Positions 56,000 through 64,000 of a DNA stretch of 64,000 nucleotides are shown piece by piece. The notes under the pieces were generated by a model. That model worked only from the letters and a program-made list of their open reading frames with translations, had not been told where the DNA came from and ran no database searches. The DNA comes from Geomonas sp. Red32. Lineage in GTDB: Bacteria; Desulfobacterota; Desulfuromonadia; Geobacterales; Geobacteraceae. The stretch's first letter is position 1, and each line of letters opens with the position of its first letter. The stretch spans positions 266,566-330,565 of the forward strand of contig NZ_JAKLOY010000007.1 of assembly GCF_023652955.1 (NCBI RefSeq). The letters run 5' to 3'. The translations under genes and the position numbers were made by a program.

Positions 56000-56590
56000 A
56001 TGCTTCTTTGGAAAATCTTCGTACTCTACACCCGTGTCGCCCTGTTTTCCTGGGGGGGCGGCCCCGCTTCGCTGGCGCTGATGCAGCGCGAGACCACTGC
56101 AGCCCTCTGGATCCCGCCCGGGGGCGCCCATCCGGTCCCCTGGTGTACGCCGCTGGAGTTTTCCGATGCCGTCGCGGTAGGGAACGCGCTTCCCGGCCCC
56201 ATCGCGCCCCAGGTTTCCGCCTACATCGGCTACAAGCTTGCCGGCCTCCCCGGCGCCGTTGCCGCCGCCCTCGGAACCGTCCTGCCGACTACCTTGCTGA
56301 TGCTGGTCATGGTCATCTACTTCTTCAAGATCAAGGACAGCGGCGTGGTCAAATCGATGCTCAAGGCGGTCCGCCCCGTGGTCGTCGGGCTCTTGCTCTG
56401 GACCGCCTACGACATGGCCTACAGCGTGTTCGGCACCAAGAGCTGCGGCTGGGGGAGCGCGATACCTCAAGGATGGGACAAGCTCGCCTTCATGCTGGTC
56501 AGCTTCGCCATCCTGACCTTCACCAACATCAATCCCGCCTTTGTCATCTTCGGTGCCGCCTGTGTCGGCGGCATCGTGTACCGGGGCTAG
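56000..56590 (+). CDS. Chromate transporter family (single-domain CHR) protein
   Basis: 196 residues with about six hydrophobic segments. LYTRVALFSWGGGPASLALMQRE and FSDAVAVGNALPGPIAPQVSAYIGYKLAG carry the CHR-domain glycine-rich and LPGP signatures. It is the short, one-domain type. Short CHR proteins normally come as adjacent pairs of opposite topology, but only one is present here. The segment TTAALWIPPGGAHPVPWCTP is an unusual cysteine-containing insert. It may form a homodimer and export chromate or another anion. It precedes the aminotransferase gene by 13 bases, so the two form an operon. Confidence 0.88.
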   Translation: MLLWKIFVLYTRVALFSWGGGPASLALMQRETTAALWIPPGGAHPVPWCTPLEFSDAVAVGNALPGPIAPQVSAYIGYKLAGLPGAVAAALGTVLPTTLLMLVMVIYFFKIKDSGVVKSMLKAVRPVVVGLLLWTAYDMAYSVFGTKSCGWGSAIPQGWDKLAFMLVSFAILTFTNINPAFVIFGAACVGGIVYRG

Positions 56591-56603
56591 CAGGAGTTAA
56601 GCG

Positions 56604-57752
56604 ATGAGCACGAACAGCACCTTCGATTTCGACACCGTCATTGACCGGAGCAACACCGGCAGCGAAAAGTGGGACAAGTACCTCGGCCGCGACATCATCC
56701 CGCTCTGGGTTGCCGACATGGACTTCCGCTCTCCTCCCGCCGTCATCGAAGCCTTGCACAAGCGCGTGGAGCATGGTGTCTTCGGCTACAGCTATCCCGA
56801 TAACTCGCTGGTGGAGGCCGTGCGGGGAGCCCTGAAAAGGGATTACGACTGGGAAATTGAAGAGGAGTGGATCGTCTGGCTTCCCGGGCTGGTCTGCGGG
56901 CTGAACGTACTCTGCCGGGCGATCGGCGAGCCGGGGGACGAGGTGGTGACCCTGATTCCGGTTTACCCGCCGTTCATGTCGGCGCCGGTGTTGACCGGGC
57001 GCACGGCGATCAAGGTGCCGCTGGTCCTGGAAGAGGGGAGGTGGGTAACCGATTTCGAGGCGCTGGAGCAGGCCATTACCCCGGCCACCAAGCTCCTTCT
57101 CCTGTGCAACCCGCATAACCCGGTCGGCCGTGCCTGGACCCGGGAGGAACTTCTGCGTTTCGCCGATGTGGCGCAGCGTCACGGGCTGGTGATCGGCAGC
57201 GACGACATCCATTCCGAGCTCATCCTCGATGACGTTCGCCACCTTCCCATCGCCTCGCTCTCCCCGGAGATCGCCGAGCGGACCATCACCCTGCTCGCGC
57301 CGAGCAAGACCTACAACGTTCCGGGGCTCGGCTGCTCCTTTGCCGTGATCTCCAATCCGCAGCTTCGCCGTCAATTCCGCCAGGCGATGGGGCGGCTGGT
57401 GCCGCATGTCAATACCCTGGGGTATACCGCCGCCGAGGCCGCCTATCGCGATGGAGCCGGGTGGCGGGCGGCGCTCCTCGACTATCTGCGGGGGAATCGT
57501 GACCTGGTTGAAGCCGAGGTGGCCGCGATGCCGGCCCTCAAGATCACCCATGTGGAGGCCACCTACCTGGCCTGGATCGATGCGAGAGAATTGGGCGTGG
57601 AGAACCCGGGGCGTTTCTTCGAGGAAGCCGGTGTCGGCCTCTCCGACGGCGCCGATTTCGGCGCCCCCGGTTTTGTCAGGCTCAACTTCGGCTGTTCGAG
57701 GAAGCTTTTGAGTAAAGCGCTGGCGAGGATGAGGCAGGCCTTGCCAGGGTGA
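56604..57752 (+). CDS. MalY/PatB-type PLP-dependent aminotransferase (cystathionine beta-lyase-like)
   Basis: 382 residues, aminotransferase class I/II fold. The N-terminus FDFDTVIDRSNTGSEKWDKY followed by PLWVADMDFRSPPAVIEAL is characteristic of MalY/PatB C-S lyases. The PLP lysine is Lys 235 in LLAPSKTYNVPGLGCSF. LLLCNPHNPVGRAWTREEL and VGLSDGADFGAPGFVRLNFG follow as expected. The likely reaction is beta-elimination of cystathionine or cysteine conjugates, giving thiol, pyruvate and ammonia. It overlaps no neighbour but follows the CHR transporter gene closely (GGAGTTAAGCG before ATG). Confidence 0.93.
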   Translation: MSTNSTFDFDTVIDRSNTGSEKWDKYLGRDIIPLWVADMDFRSPPAVIEALHKRVEHGVFGYSYPDNSLVEAVRGALKRDYDWEIEEEWIVWLPGLVCGLNVLCRAIGEPGDEVVTLIPVYPPFMSAPVLTGRTAIKVPLVLEEGRWVTDFEALEQAITPATKLLLLCNPHNPVGRAWTREELLRFADVAQRHGLVIGSDDIHSELILDDVRHLPIASLSPEIAERTITLLAPSKTYNVPGLGCSFAVISNPQLRRQFRQAMGRLVPHVNTLGYTAAEAAYRDGAGWRAALLDYLRGNRDLVEAEVAAMPALKITHVEATYLAWIDARELGVENPGRFFEEAGVGLSDGADFGAPGFVRLNFGCSRKLLSKALARMRQALPG

Positions 57753-57872
57753 CCGCTATCTCCGCGGTCCCTACCGTCCTGTTGTCCCATCAGATTCTTC
57801 CCGGGTTGACCACCCCGGCCCCGGATGGTAAAACTTTCCCTTGAGCATTCAGCTGCCTTGGAGGCCCCCCTT

Positions 57873-58040
57873 TTGACACGAGACCTGATCGAAGACTGGA
57901 AGAACCTGCAAACTGCCGTCGAGGTGCATGATCGCGCCCCCCTCGTCGGCTCCCTGTTCGTCAAAATCTTGGTGGCCGCCGGATACTCCAACAGCGAGAT
58001 CCGCCTGGTCGCCTCCACCATCTCCACCTACGTCGAATAG
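57873..58040 (+). CDS. Small protein of unknown function
   Basis: 55 residues from TTG 57873, eight bases after GGAGG; an in-frame ATG at 57825 would give 71 residues but has no ribosome binding site. Sequence MTRDLIEDWKNLQTAVEVHD followed by LVGSLFVKILVAAGYSNSEI and RLVASTISTYVE: soluble and helical, no known motif to me. It is convergent with the receiver gene at 58073. A hairpin (58038-58070) lies between the two stop codons. Real coding is plausible from the strong ribosome binding site. Confidence 0.55.
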   Translation: MTRDLIEDWKNLQTAVEVHDRAPLVGSLFVKILVAAGYSNSEIRLVASTISTYVE

Positions 58041-58070
58041 CCGCCCCGGGACCTTTCCCGAGGCGGCTAC
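58038..58070. terminator. Bidirectional hairpin between convergent genes
   Basis: TAGCCGCC-CCGGGA pairs with TTCCCG-AGGCGGCTA across a small loop. No clear T-run on either strand, so it is a weak terminator or processing hairpin. Confidence 0.5.
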
Positions 58071-58072
58071 CG

Positions 58073-58432
58073 TTACTGCAAATCCCTCAACAACCTCCTG
58101 ATCCTGTTCGCCTGACACGGTTTTTGCCACAGCTCGCTGATCCCCGCCTCCGTCGCCCTTACCAGCAGTTCCGGTGACACGTCACCCGTCAGCATTACCA
58201 CATTGAGATCGGGCGCGATCTTCTTCGCCTTTACGGTGAGTTCCAGGCCGTTGGTCCCCGGCATGGACATGTCGGTTATCATCAGCCGGTAGCGGCTCGC
58301 CTCCAGCAACCGCAGGGCGTCGTTTGCGCTGACAGCCGTGTCGGCGGTATATTCCATCTGCTCGATGATCGACTTCATGAGGTTGAGGTAGACGGCATCG
58401 TCGTCCACCACTAGGATGCTTCTCCTGTCCAT
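58073..58432 (-). CDS. Single-domain response regulator
   Basis: 119 residues from ATG 58432, seven bases after GGGGAGG; a longer frame from 58474 lacks a site. CheY-like receiver: acidic residues at 10-12 (ILVVDDDAV), phosphoacceptor Asp 54 (LMITDMSMPGTNG), Thr in VMLTGDVS and Lys in SELWQKPCQ. No output domain and no kinase beside it, so it is an orphan receiver. It is followed, convergently, by the small ORF at 57873 and preceded by a small secreted protein gene in the same direction (13-base gap), which may be cotranscribed. Confidence 0.9.
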   Translation of the reverse strand: MDRRSILVVDDDAVYLNLMKSIIEQMEYTADTAVSANDALRLLEASRYRLMITDMSMPGTNGLELTVKAKKIAPDLNVVMLTGDVSPELLVRATEAGISELWQKPCQANRIRRLLRDLQ

Positions 58433-58445
58433 TGCGTACCTCCCC

Positions 58446-58781
58446 TTATTGCGGCGGTCTGGTCTCGTCCGCAACGGGCGGCATGCCGCCGGGGGGATTG
58501 CCGCCCCCGTCCTGCGGCGGCCGGTCCGGAACCAGCGCGAGAGCGGAACCGGACCCGAACGCTTTGCAGGTCCCGGTAATGACTTCTCCGTTTCGCCCCT
58601 TGGCCTCGGCGCTCGCCCCTTCGGTGAGCCCCACGCAGGCCTCGAACGCCTCTTTGGGCGGCTGCCGGTCCCCCTGAGAGCCTGGTCCCGTGGATCCCCA
58701 TGCGCAGGTTGCCGCTAGCGCAACGACGATCGTTCCTGCCGTTACGATTGCCTCTCTCTTCGAGTACACCCGTCTTTTCAT
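58446..58781 (-). CDS. Small exported protein of unknown function
   Basis: 111 residues from ATG 58781, preceded by GTGGGGAG. The N-terminus KREAIVTAGTIVVALAATCAWG is a signal peptide or uncleaved anchor. The mature domain FEACVGLTEGASAEAKGRNGEVITGTCKAF has the two-cysteine pattern (AC-G-TEG...ITGTC) of small exported proteins frequent in Geobacter-like genomes, probably disulfide-bonded. The C-terminus is Pro/Gly-rich. Function unknown. It is upstream of the orphan receiver in the same direction. Confidence 0.75.
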   Translation of the reverse strand: MKRRVYSKREAIVTAGTIVVALAATCAWGSTGPGSQGDRQPPKEAFEACVGLTEGASAEAKGRNGEVITGTCKAFGSGSALALVPDRPPQDGGGNPPGGMPPVADETRPPQ

Positions 58782-59144
58782 CTCCCCACCTCCACATTGA
58801 TTGTTTGAAAAACCGGCTCCGTCCCATGCCTGTTTCACTCTTTGACCGACGGTTGGTGACATAGTAGATGCGCCCGGCGTTAAGTTGGATAAAGAGATGT
58901 AGGAATAGGTTAAGTAATGCCTGACCGCCGCCTTACCCTTCTTTACAAAACTTGACTCCTTTCTTCACACTCGATTCCCTATACTCCGGTTCAAGCGAAT
59001 GAGGGCGAGCTCTCTTCCTCGGCAATGTCTCCCGGCAGCTATCCGCTTATCTCTCAACCGCAAACGTAACCCCCCTCCAGTAAGTTCTCCCCTCCCTTTC
59101 CAGGGAGGGGAGGGGTGAGGATGGGGGCAGGGAGTTTCGAACCC
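58782..59144. other. Divergent intergenic region with R2 repeat
   Basis: 363 bases without a gene. A TTGACT (58949) and TATACT (58977) pair is present but spaced 22 bases apart, too far for a good sigma-70 site. At 59090-59125 an R2-type palindrome (TCTCCCCTCCCTTTCCAGGG and AGGGGAGGGGTGAGG) lies just before the macA start, so the repeat may supply the purine-rich ribosome binding region. Confidence 0.55.
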
Positions 59145-60335
59145 ATGTCATCCAAAAAAGTAATTGCCGCCGCCGTCGCCCTGCTTGCCCTGACCGGCGC
59201 CGGAGTTGCCGCGGCCAAGGTCTGGCTCGCCAAGCCCAAAACCACCTACGTCACCGCAGAGGCAGTGAAGACGGATCTCGAAGAAAGCGTGCTGGCCACG
59301 GGCACCCTGAAGGCCTACAAGACGGTGGCCGTCGGCGCCCAGGTTTCCGGCCAGTTGAAGACCCTCCACGTCGCGCTTGGCGATCTGGTGAAGAAAGGGC
59401 AGCTCCTTGCCGAGATAGACCCGGTGCTCCAGGAAAACACGCTGAAAGACGCCGAGGCACAGGTCGATAACCTCCGGGCCCAGAAGCGCTCCAAGGAGGC
59501 GATGCTGAAGCAGTACCGGCTCTCGTTCCAGCGTCAGCAAGAGATGGCCGCCAAGGACGCCGCCTCCCGCGCGGACCTGGAAAGCGCGCAGGCCCAGATG
59601 GAGAGCACGCGCTACGACATCGCCTCCCTCGATGCCCAGATCAAGAAGGCGGTCATCGCGGTCGATACCGCGCGGGCGAACCTCGGCTACACCCGCATCA
59701 CCGCCCCCATGGACGGAGTGGTCATCTCCATCGACACCGAGCAGGGACAGACCGTGGTATCCACCCAATCGGCCACCACCATCCTGACCCTGGCCGACCT
59801 CGATACCATGACCATCAAGGCGAAGGTATCCGAGGCCGACGTCACCAGGATCCGTCCCGGTCTTCCCACCTATTTCACCCTGCTGGGCGACAGCGACCAT
59901 CGCTACTACGGAACCCTGCGCGCCATCGAGCCCGGACCGGTCTCCAGCTCAACCTCCTCCACCGCCAGCAGCTCCTCTACCTCGGGAAGCAGTTCCGCCA
60001 TCTACTACTACGCTCTTTTCGAGGTTCCCAATCGCGACCATCGCCTGCGGGTCTCCATGACGGCGCAAGTGGCGGTGGTCCTGAACCAGGCGCGCCAGGC
60101 GCTCTGTATTCCGCTCTCCGCGCTCGGCGACAAGAAGGACGGCCGCTGCACCGTGAAAGTCCTGAAAGGGGAATCGGTCGAACGCCGCAGCATCCGCACC
60201 GGGATCACCGACAACGTCCAGATCCAGGTCGTGGAAGGACTTGCCCCCGGCGAGAAGGTGGTGGTCGGCGACAGCAGCATGGTCCCCGCCACCACCACCT
60301 CGCAGCAGATGGGGCCGCCTCCCGGGAGGCATTGA
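59145..60335 (+). CDS. macA: MacA-type efflux periplasmic adaptor
   Basis: 396 residues from ATG 59145; ATG 59121 is an alternative with a stronger purine stretch from the adjacent repeat. One N-terminal membrane anchor (VIAAAVALLALTGAGVAAA). The lipoyl half-motifs VAVGAQVSGQLKTLHVALGD and YTRITAPMDGVVISIDTEQG flank a long alpha-hairpin (about 95-170). Beta-barrel and membrane-proximal domains follow. A Ser/Thr-rich stretch (about 267-285) is inserted in the barrel region, a common MacA variation. It bridges the MacB pump and the outer membrane channel. It overlaps macB by one base (TGATG). Confidence 0.92.
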   Translation: MSSKKVIAAAVALLALTGAGVAAAKVWLAKPKTTYVTAEAVKTDLEESVLATGTLKAYKTVAVGAQVSGQLKTLHVALGDLVKKGQLLAEIDPVLQENTLKDAEAQVDNLRAQKRSKEAMLKQYRLSFQRQQEMAAKDAASRADLESAQAQMESTRYDIASLDAQIKKAVIAVDTARANLGYTRITAPMDGVVISIDTEQGQTVVSTQSATTILTLADLDTMTIKAKVSEADVTRIRPGLPTYFTLLGDSDHRYYGTLRAIEPGPVSSSTSSTASSSSTSGSSSAIYYYALFEVPNRDHRLRVSMTAQVAVVLNQARQALCIPLSALGDKKDGRCTVKVLKGESVERRSIRTGITDNVQIQVVEGLAPGEKVVVGDSSMVPATTTSQQMGPPPGRH

Positions 60336-62326
60336 TGGAAGACGAAGCGTTACTCGAGTTGAGCGGAGTAGGACGGCGTTTCGTGACCGGCGGTCAGGAG
60401 ATCAGCGTGCTCAAAGGGATCGACCTCACCCTGCGTGCCGGCGAGATGGTGGCCATCGTCGGCGCGTCCGGTTCCGGGAAATCGACCCTGATGAACATCC
60501 TCGGTTGCCTCGACCGCCCCAGCGAAGGGAGTTACCGGATCGCCGGCCGGGAGACCGCGGACCTGACTGGCGAAGAGCTCGCGAGGCTTCGGCGCGAACA
60601 TTTCGGATTCATCTTTCAGCGCTACCACCTGATGCCGCACCTGAACGCCGTTCAAAACGCCGAGATCCCGGCGGTCTATTCCGGCATCTCCAAGGAAAAG
60701 CGCCGGGCCCGGGCCCGCGAGATCCTCGAGCGGCTGGGGCTTGGCGACCGTTGCCACCATCGCCCCAACCAGTTATCCGGCGGGCAGCAGCAACGGGTGA
60801 GCATCGCCCGCGCCCTCATGAACGGCGGCGACGTCATCCTGGCCGACGAGCCGACCGGAGCGCTGGACAGTAAGAGCGGCAAAGAGATGATGGAAGTCCT
60901 CCACGAGTTGCACCGCCGCGGCCACACCATCATCCTGGTGACCCACGACCTGGAAGTTGCCCGCCACGCCGAGCGGATCGTGGAGATCAAGGACGGCGAG
61001 ATCGTCCGCGACGAGCCGAACCTGTCCACGTTCCTGCTCACCCCACTTGGCGCCGAGACCTCATTGTCCTCTCGCTCCATTGGGGGAGAGGGTGCCCGAA
61101 GGGCGGGTGAGGGAGGTTTATTGTTCGCCGCCTGGAGCCGTTTCGCCGAAGCCTTCAAGATGGCCCTGATCGCCATGGCATCCCACCGGATGCGGACGCT
61201 TTTAACCATGCTGGGGATCGTGATCGGCATCACCTCCGTCGTCTCGGTGGTGGCCTTGGGGCAGGGGGCCCGGCAGAAGGTCATCAACGACATCTCCGCC
61301 ATGGGGACCAACGTGATCGACATCAACCCCGGCAAGGACTGGGGAGACGAGGACGCCTCAGCCATCGAGACCCTGGTTCCAGCCGATCTGGAAGCGCTCA
61401 AGGGGCAGGTCTACGTCGACAGCGCGACCCCTTCTGTCAGCGGTTCCCAACTCCTTCGCTACCGTAACCTCACCGCCAGCGCCTCGGTGAACGGGGTAGG
61501 GGAGCAGTACTTCCGGGTGCGGGGCTACGAGATGGCCAAGGGAACCGCGTTCGACGCCGCCGACGAAAACCGGCTCGCGCAGGTGGTCGTCATCGACAAG
61601 AACACCGCCGCCAAGTTTTTCAGGAACGAGGAACCGATCGGCAAGGTCATCCTGGTGGGGACGCTCCCCTGCCGGGTGACCGGGGTGACCAAGGAAAAGG
61701 AGGGGCCGTTCGGCAACAACCAGAACCTGGAGGTCTGGATACCGTACAGCGCGGCCATGAGCAGGCTTCTAGGGCAGCAGTATCTCAACTCCATCACCGT
61801 CCGGGTGCGCGACGGCGTCTCCAATCAGATCGCCGAGCAGAGCATAATCACGCTCCTCAAACAGCGCCACGGCCGGAAGGATTTCTACACCAATTCAAGC
61901 GACAGCATCATGAAGACCGTCACCAAGACCACCCAAACGCTGGCCATGATGATCTCGGCCATTGCCGTCATCTCGCTGGTGGTGGGAGGGATCGGGGTGA
62001 TGAACATCATGCTGGTCTCGGTGACCGAGAGGACGCACGAGATAGGGATCAGGATGGCGGTGGGAGCCCGCCAGGAGGATATCATGCAGCAGTTTTTGAT
62101 AGAGTCGGTGCTGGTCTGCCTGATCGGCGGGATGATCGGGATCGGACTCTCCTGGGGAGTGGGGGGGATCTTCTCCATGGTCGTCTCCAGCTTCTCCATG
62201 AAGTTTTCGGTGGCCTCCGTCGTCTCCGCCTTCCTCTGTTCGACGCTGATCGGCGTCCTCTTCGGCTTTCTCCCCGCGCGTAACGCGGCGCGTCTCGACC
62301 CGATCGAAGCGCTGGCGAGGGAATAA
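60335..62326 (+). CDS. macB: MacB-type ABC efflux ATPase-permease
   Basis: 663 residues from ATG 60335 (GGGAGG six bases upstream). The N-terminal ABC domain is intact: Walker A GASGSGKST, signature LSGGQQQRVSIARAL, Walker B ILADEPTGALD, switch His in LVTHDLEVARH. Then a linker, the first membrane helix (LLTMLGIVIGITSVVSVVAL), a large periplasmic domain (about 320-545) and three C-terminal helices (GGIGVMNIMLV, ESVLVCLIGGMIGIG, SAFLCSTLIGVLFGF). The linker at about 243-262 contains LSSRSIGGEGARRAGEGG, which is translated palindromic repeat. It works with MacA and a TolC-type channel to export peptides, lipids or drugs from the periplasm. Confidence 0.95.
   Translation: MEDEALLELSGVGRRFVTGGQEISVLKGIDLTLRAGEMVAIVGASGSGKSTLMNILGCLDRPSEGSYRIAGRETADLTGEELARLRREHFGFIFQRYHLMPHLNAVQNAEIPAVYSGISKEKRRARAREILERLGLGDRCHHRPNQLSGGQQQRVSIARALMNGGDVILADEPTGALDSKSGKEMMEVLHELHRRGHTIILVTHDLEVARHAERIVEIKDGEIVRDEPNLSTFLLTPLGAETSLSSRSIGGEGARRAGEGGLLFAAWSRFAEAFKMALIAMASHRMRTLLTMLGIVIGITSVVSVVALGQGARQKVINDISAMGTNVIDINPGKDWGDEDASAIETLVPADLEALKGQVYVDSATPSVSGSQLLRYRNLTASASVNGVGEQYFRVRGYEMAKGTAFDAADENRLAQVVVIDKNTAAKFFRNEEPIGKVILVGTLPCRVTGVTKEKEGPFGNNQNLEVWIPYSAAMSRLLGQQYLNSITVRVRDGVSNQIAEQSIITLLKQRHGRKDFYTNSSDSIMKTVTKTTQTLAMMISAIAVISLVVGGIGVMNIMLVSVTERTHEIGIRMAVGARQEDIMQQFLIESVLVCLIGGMIGIGLSWGVGGIFSMVVSSFSMKFSVASVVSAFLCSTLIGVLFGFLPARNAARLDPIEALARE
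61064..61115. repeat. Palindromic repeat absorbed into the macB linker
   Basis: TCCTCTCGCTCCATTGGGGG, AGAGGGTGCCCGAAGGGCGG and GTGAGGGAGG form the common REP-like sequence (a CCCTCACCCGCCC/GGGCACCCTCTCC palindrome on the other strand). It is read in frame between the ATPase and membrane domains of macB. Confidence 0.75.
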
Positions 62327-62327
62327 C

Positions 62328-63728
62328 ATGACAAGGAAACGGACGGTAACGGTAATCTCCCGCATCCTTCTCCTGGCTGCCCTGTCGTTGATCTTTACCG
62401 GCTGTGCAGGCATCTTGCCCCGAGGCCTGTATGCGGCACCGAAAGTCGATCTCCCGGAAACGTGGCAACAGGGAAAGGCCATCACCAGCGGTTCGGCGGT
62501 CGCCAAGGGTGAGACGTGGTGGAATAACTTCCAGGATCCTGCCTTGAGCAGTCTGATCGAGCGGGCACTCTCCAGCAACAACGACTTGGCCGCCGCGGCC
62601 ATCAAGGTACGACGGGCCCAGCTCAACGCAGCTCTCACCGGCACCAACCTCACCCCTTCGGTTGCCGTTTCCGCCGCCACTACCTTGCAGAAGGACCTCA
62701 CACGGGGCACCACGGTCAAAAGCTCGGGCGTGACGGGCACCGTGAGCTACGAGCTCGACCTTTGGGGTAAGCTATCCTCGGCCCGTGACGTAAGCCGGTT
62801 CGAGGCGCAGGCCACAGAATCCGACCGCCGCGCCACCGCGCTTGCCCTGATCGGGACGGTGGCGACCGACTACTGGCAGATCGCCTACCTGAACGAGAGG
62901 ATAGCGACGGCGGGCGAGAGCATCGCCTATGCCGAAAAGGTTCGGGATCTAGTGGCGGTGAAATACGGGGCAGGGGCGGTAACCGCCCAGGATCTTTACC
63001 AGGCCAAGCAGACGGTGGCGAGCCAGAATGCGGAGCTGGCGGATCTTCAGCGGCAGCGGACGGAGGCGCGCAATGCGCTGGCCATATTGTTCGATCAGTC
63101 TCCCGAGCACGCGGTTGCCGAAAGGGACCGCCTTCCGGGCGGCCAGCTACCCGCCGTGCAGCCCGGGCTTCCGGCGAAGATCCTTGCACGCCGTCCCGAC
63201 CTCCAGTCCGCCGAGCAGCGTCTCAGGAAGTACCTGGCTGCCATCGACAACACCCGGGCGAGCTACTATCCCTCCTTTTCCCTGACCGGGGCCTTAGGGA
63301 CGAGTTCGACCACGCTCCTCGATGTGCTTCATAACCCAGTCGCCTCGCTTGGTGCCGGGATCACGCTCCCTTTCATCCAGTGGAACACCATGAAGCTCAA
63401 CGTGGAGATCTCCCGGACCGATTACCAGGAGGCAGTGGTGAACTTCCGCCAGACTCTGTATCAAGCACTTGCCGATGTGGAGAACGCCCTCGCTGGACGT
63501 GAACGTTACGCCGAGGAGGCCACCCAGTTGGAAGAGTCGCTGGTGCTGGCGAAAAAGGCCGAGAGCTTGGCTGAGATTCGTTATCGCTCCGGTGCGACCC
63601 AGTTACAGTCCTGGCTCGACACCCAGGAGAGCAGGCGGAGCGCCGAGAAGTCCCTGGCCCTGAACCGCCTCAACCGTCTAAAAAACCAGATGACCCTCTA
63701 CCAGTCCACCGGCTGCGGCACCGATTAA
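62328..63728 (+). CDS. NodT-type outer membrane efflux lipoprotein
   Basis: 466 residues, starting directly after the macB stop. The signal peptide ends LSLIFTGC (lipobox, Cys about 26). Two TolC-like halves follow: TWWNNFQDPALSSLIERALSSNNDLAAAAI and ARRPDLQSAEQRLRKYLAAI. The typical YELDLWGKLSSARD segment and SLTGALGTSS/GITLPFIQWNTMK are also present. It forms the trimeric outer membrane channel of the MacAB pump. The order adaptor-pump-channel with overlapping or touching genes is one operon. The C-terminus is short. Confidence 0.93.
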   Translation: MTRKRTVTVISRILLLAALSLIFTGCAGILPRGLYAAPKVDLPETWQQGKAITSGSAVAKGETWWNNFQDPALSSLIERALSSNNDLAAAAIKVRRAQLNAALTGTNLTPSVAVSAATTLQKDLTRGTTVKSSGVTGTVSYELDLWGKLSSARDVSRFEAQATESDRRATALALIGTVATDYWQIAYLNERIATAGESIAYAEKVRDLVAVKYGAGAVTAQDLYQAKQTVASQNAELADLQRQRTEARNALAILFDQSPEHAVAERDRLPGGQLPAVQPGLPAKILARRPDLQSAEQRLRKYLAAIDNTRASYYPSFSLTGALGTSSTTLLDVLHNPVASLGAGITLPFIQWNTMKLNVEISRTDYQEAVVNFRQTLYQALADVENALAGRERYAEEATQLEESLVLAKKAESLAEIRYRSGATQLQSWLDTQESRRSAEKSLALNRLNRLKNQMTLYQSTGCGTD

Positions 63729-63788
63729 GAGCAAAGCTGGCTATATAACAGGGACCATATAGAGAAGTGAGACCGCTACCGCCAGCCC

Positions 63789-63876
63789 AAGGTCCCCCCC
63801 TTTGTGAAGGTTCATCGGGGCGTTCCGGGGCATAACAGGTCCCCCTCTTTGCGAAGGGGGGACAGGGGGGATTTGA
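63789..63876. repeat. R1-type repeat pair at the border of an insertion sequence
   Basis: AAGGTCCCCCCCTTTGTGAA at about 63790 and CAGGTCCCCCTCTTTGCGAA at about 63836, the second running into GGGGGGACAGGGGGGATTT. The insertion-sequence-like DNA begins right after this, at about 63876. Confidence 0.7.
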
Positions 63877-63903
63877 TCTTGCCCAGCAATAACGGACACG
63901 AAA

Positions 63904-64000
63904 TTAAGCGGCTTGTCTGGCCTCAAACGCTGCCGGGCTGATGTTGCCATTGGCGCTATGACGGCGGTTACGGTTGTAGTCAACCTCGATGTATTCAAAA
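63904..64000 (-). mobile_element. IS3-family insertion sequence, 3' end of transposase gene (truncated by window edge)
   Basis: Reading the minus strand from the edge gives FEYIEVDYNRNRRHSANGNI followed by SPAAFEARQAA and a TAA (63906-63904). The Y(N/I)RxRRHSxxGxxSPxxFE pattern is the C-terminal end of the IS3-type integrase (OrfB) with the DDE domain further right. The sequence TGATCTTGCCCAGCAATAAC starting about 63875 is probably the terminal inverted repeat. The rest of the element is outside the window. Confidence 0.85.

Noticed and set aside
58949..58982. Sigma-70 promoter TTGACT/TATACT before macA
   Set aside because: 22-base spacer, well beyond 16-19.

Overview
The window looks like a chromosomal segment of a Geobacter-type member of the Desulfuromonadota (Geobacterales). 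This is an inference from high GC content, large multiheme c-type cytochromes, many two-component regulators, Mla-type lipid transport, a NodT-type efflux operon, and many copies of short GC-rich palindromic intergenic repeats. No rRNA or phylogenetic marker is present, so the genus is not settled.

Layout, left half. 1-5519: a cyclase fragment and a metallo-beta-lactamase-fold phosphodiesterase, then an Mla-type operon (permease, an ATPase-like subunit without catalytic motifs, an MCE protein, and a lipoprotein whose 5' end carries a duplicated palindromic repeat). 5544-6239: a hicAB toxin-antitoxin pair whose toxin gene is frameshifted. 6375-15208: recC, recB, recD. 15360-17204: two envelope lipoproteins on the minus strand. 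17399-22356: sbcD-sbcC. 22563-26724: an unrecognised protein, an SLC13-type carrier, a small lipoprotein, an OmpR/PhoB-type regulator and a DUF2062 membrane protein. 26816-31453: a lipid-like cluster (a broken large gene, phosphatidylserine decarboxylase, an Lgt-like membrane protein). 31740-33682: a tiny membrane protein, a receiver protein and a CBS-domain histidine kinase. 33802-39954: a 2050-residue secreted repeat protein.

Centre of interest, 40321-50360: the selenocysteine tRNA gene selC, a tetraheme cytochrome gene, a very large multiheme cytochrome gene interrupted by one in-frame TGA, a Sel1-repeat protein, a parvulin-type lipoprotein and a small anchored protein with a CX4CH motif. 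They face selB, the selenocysteine elongation factor, on the opposite strand. The TGA is followed at a suitable distance by a stem-loop with a GU-containing loop. The second half keeps the same reading frame, has no ribosome binding site and no signal peptide. The simplest reading is one 1501-residue selenocysteine-containing cytochrome with 12 canonical and 2 non-canonical haem motifs, encoded between the two genes that decode its UGA.

Layout, right end. 50401-54117: a divergent NtrC-type regulator and PAS histidine kinase around a repeat-containing spacer. 54232-54527: two inverted arrays of a 21-bp repeat. 54723-58781: an M20 peptidase, a chromate-type transporter, a MalY-type aminotransferase, a small ORF, a receiver protein and a small secreted protein. 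59145-63728: a MacA-MacB-outer membrane factor efflux operon, with a palindromic repeat absorbed in frame into the MacB linker. The window ends in the 3' part of an IS3-type transposase gene.
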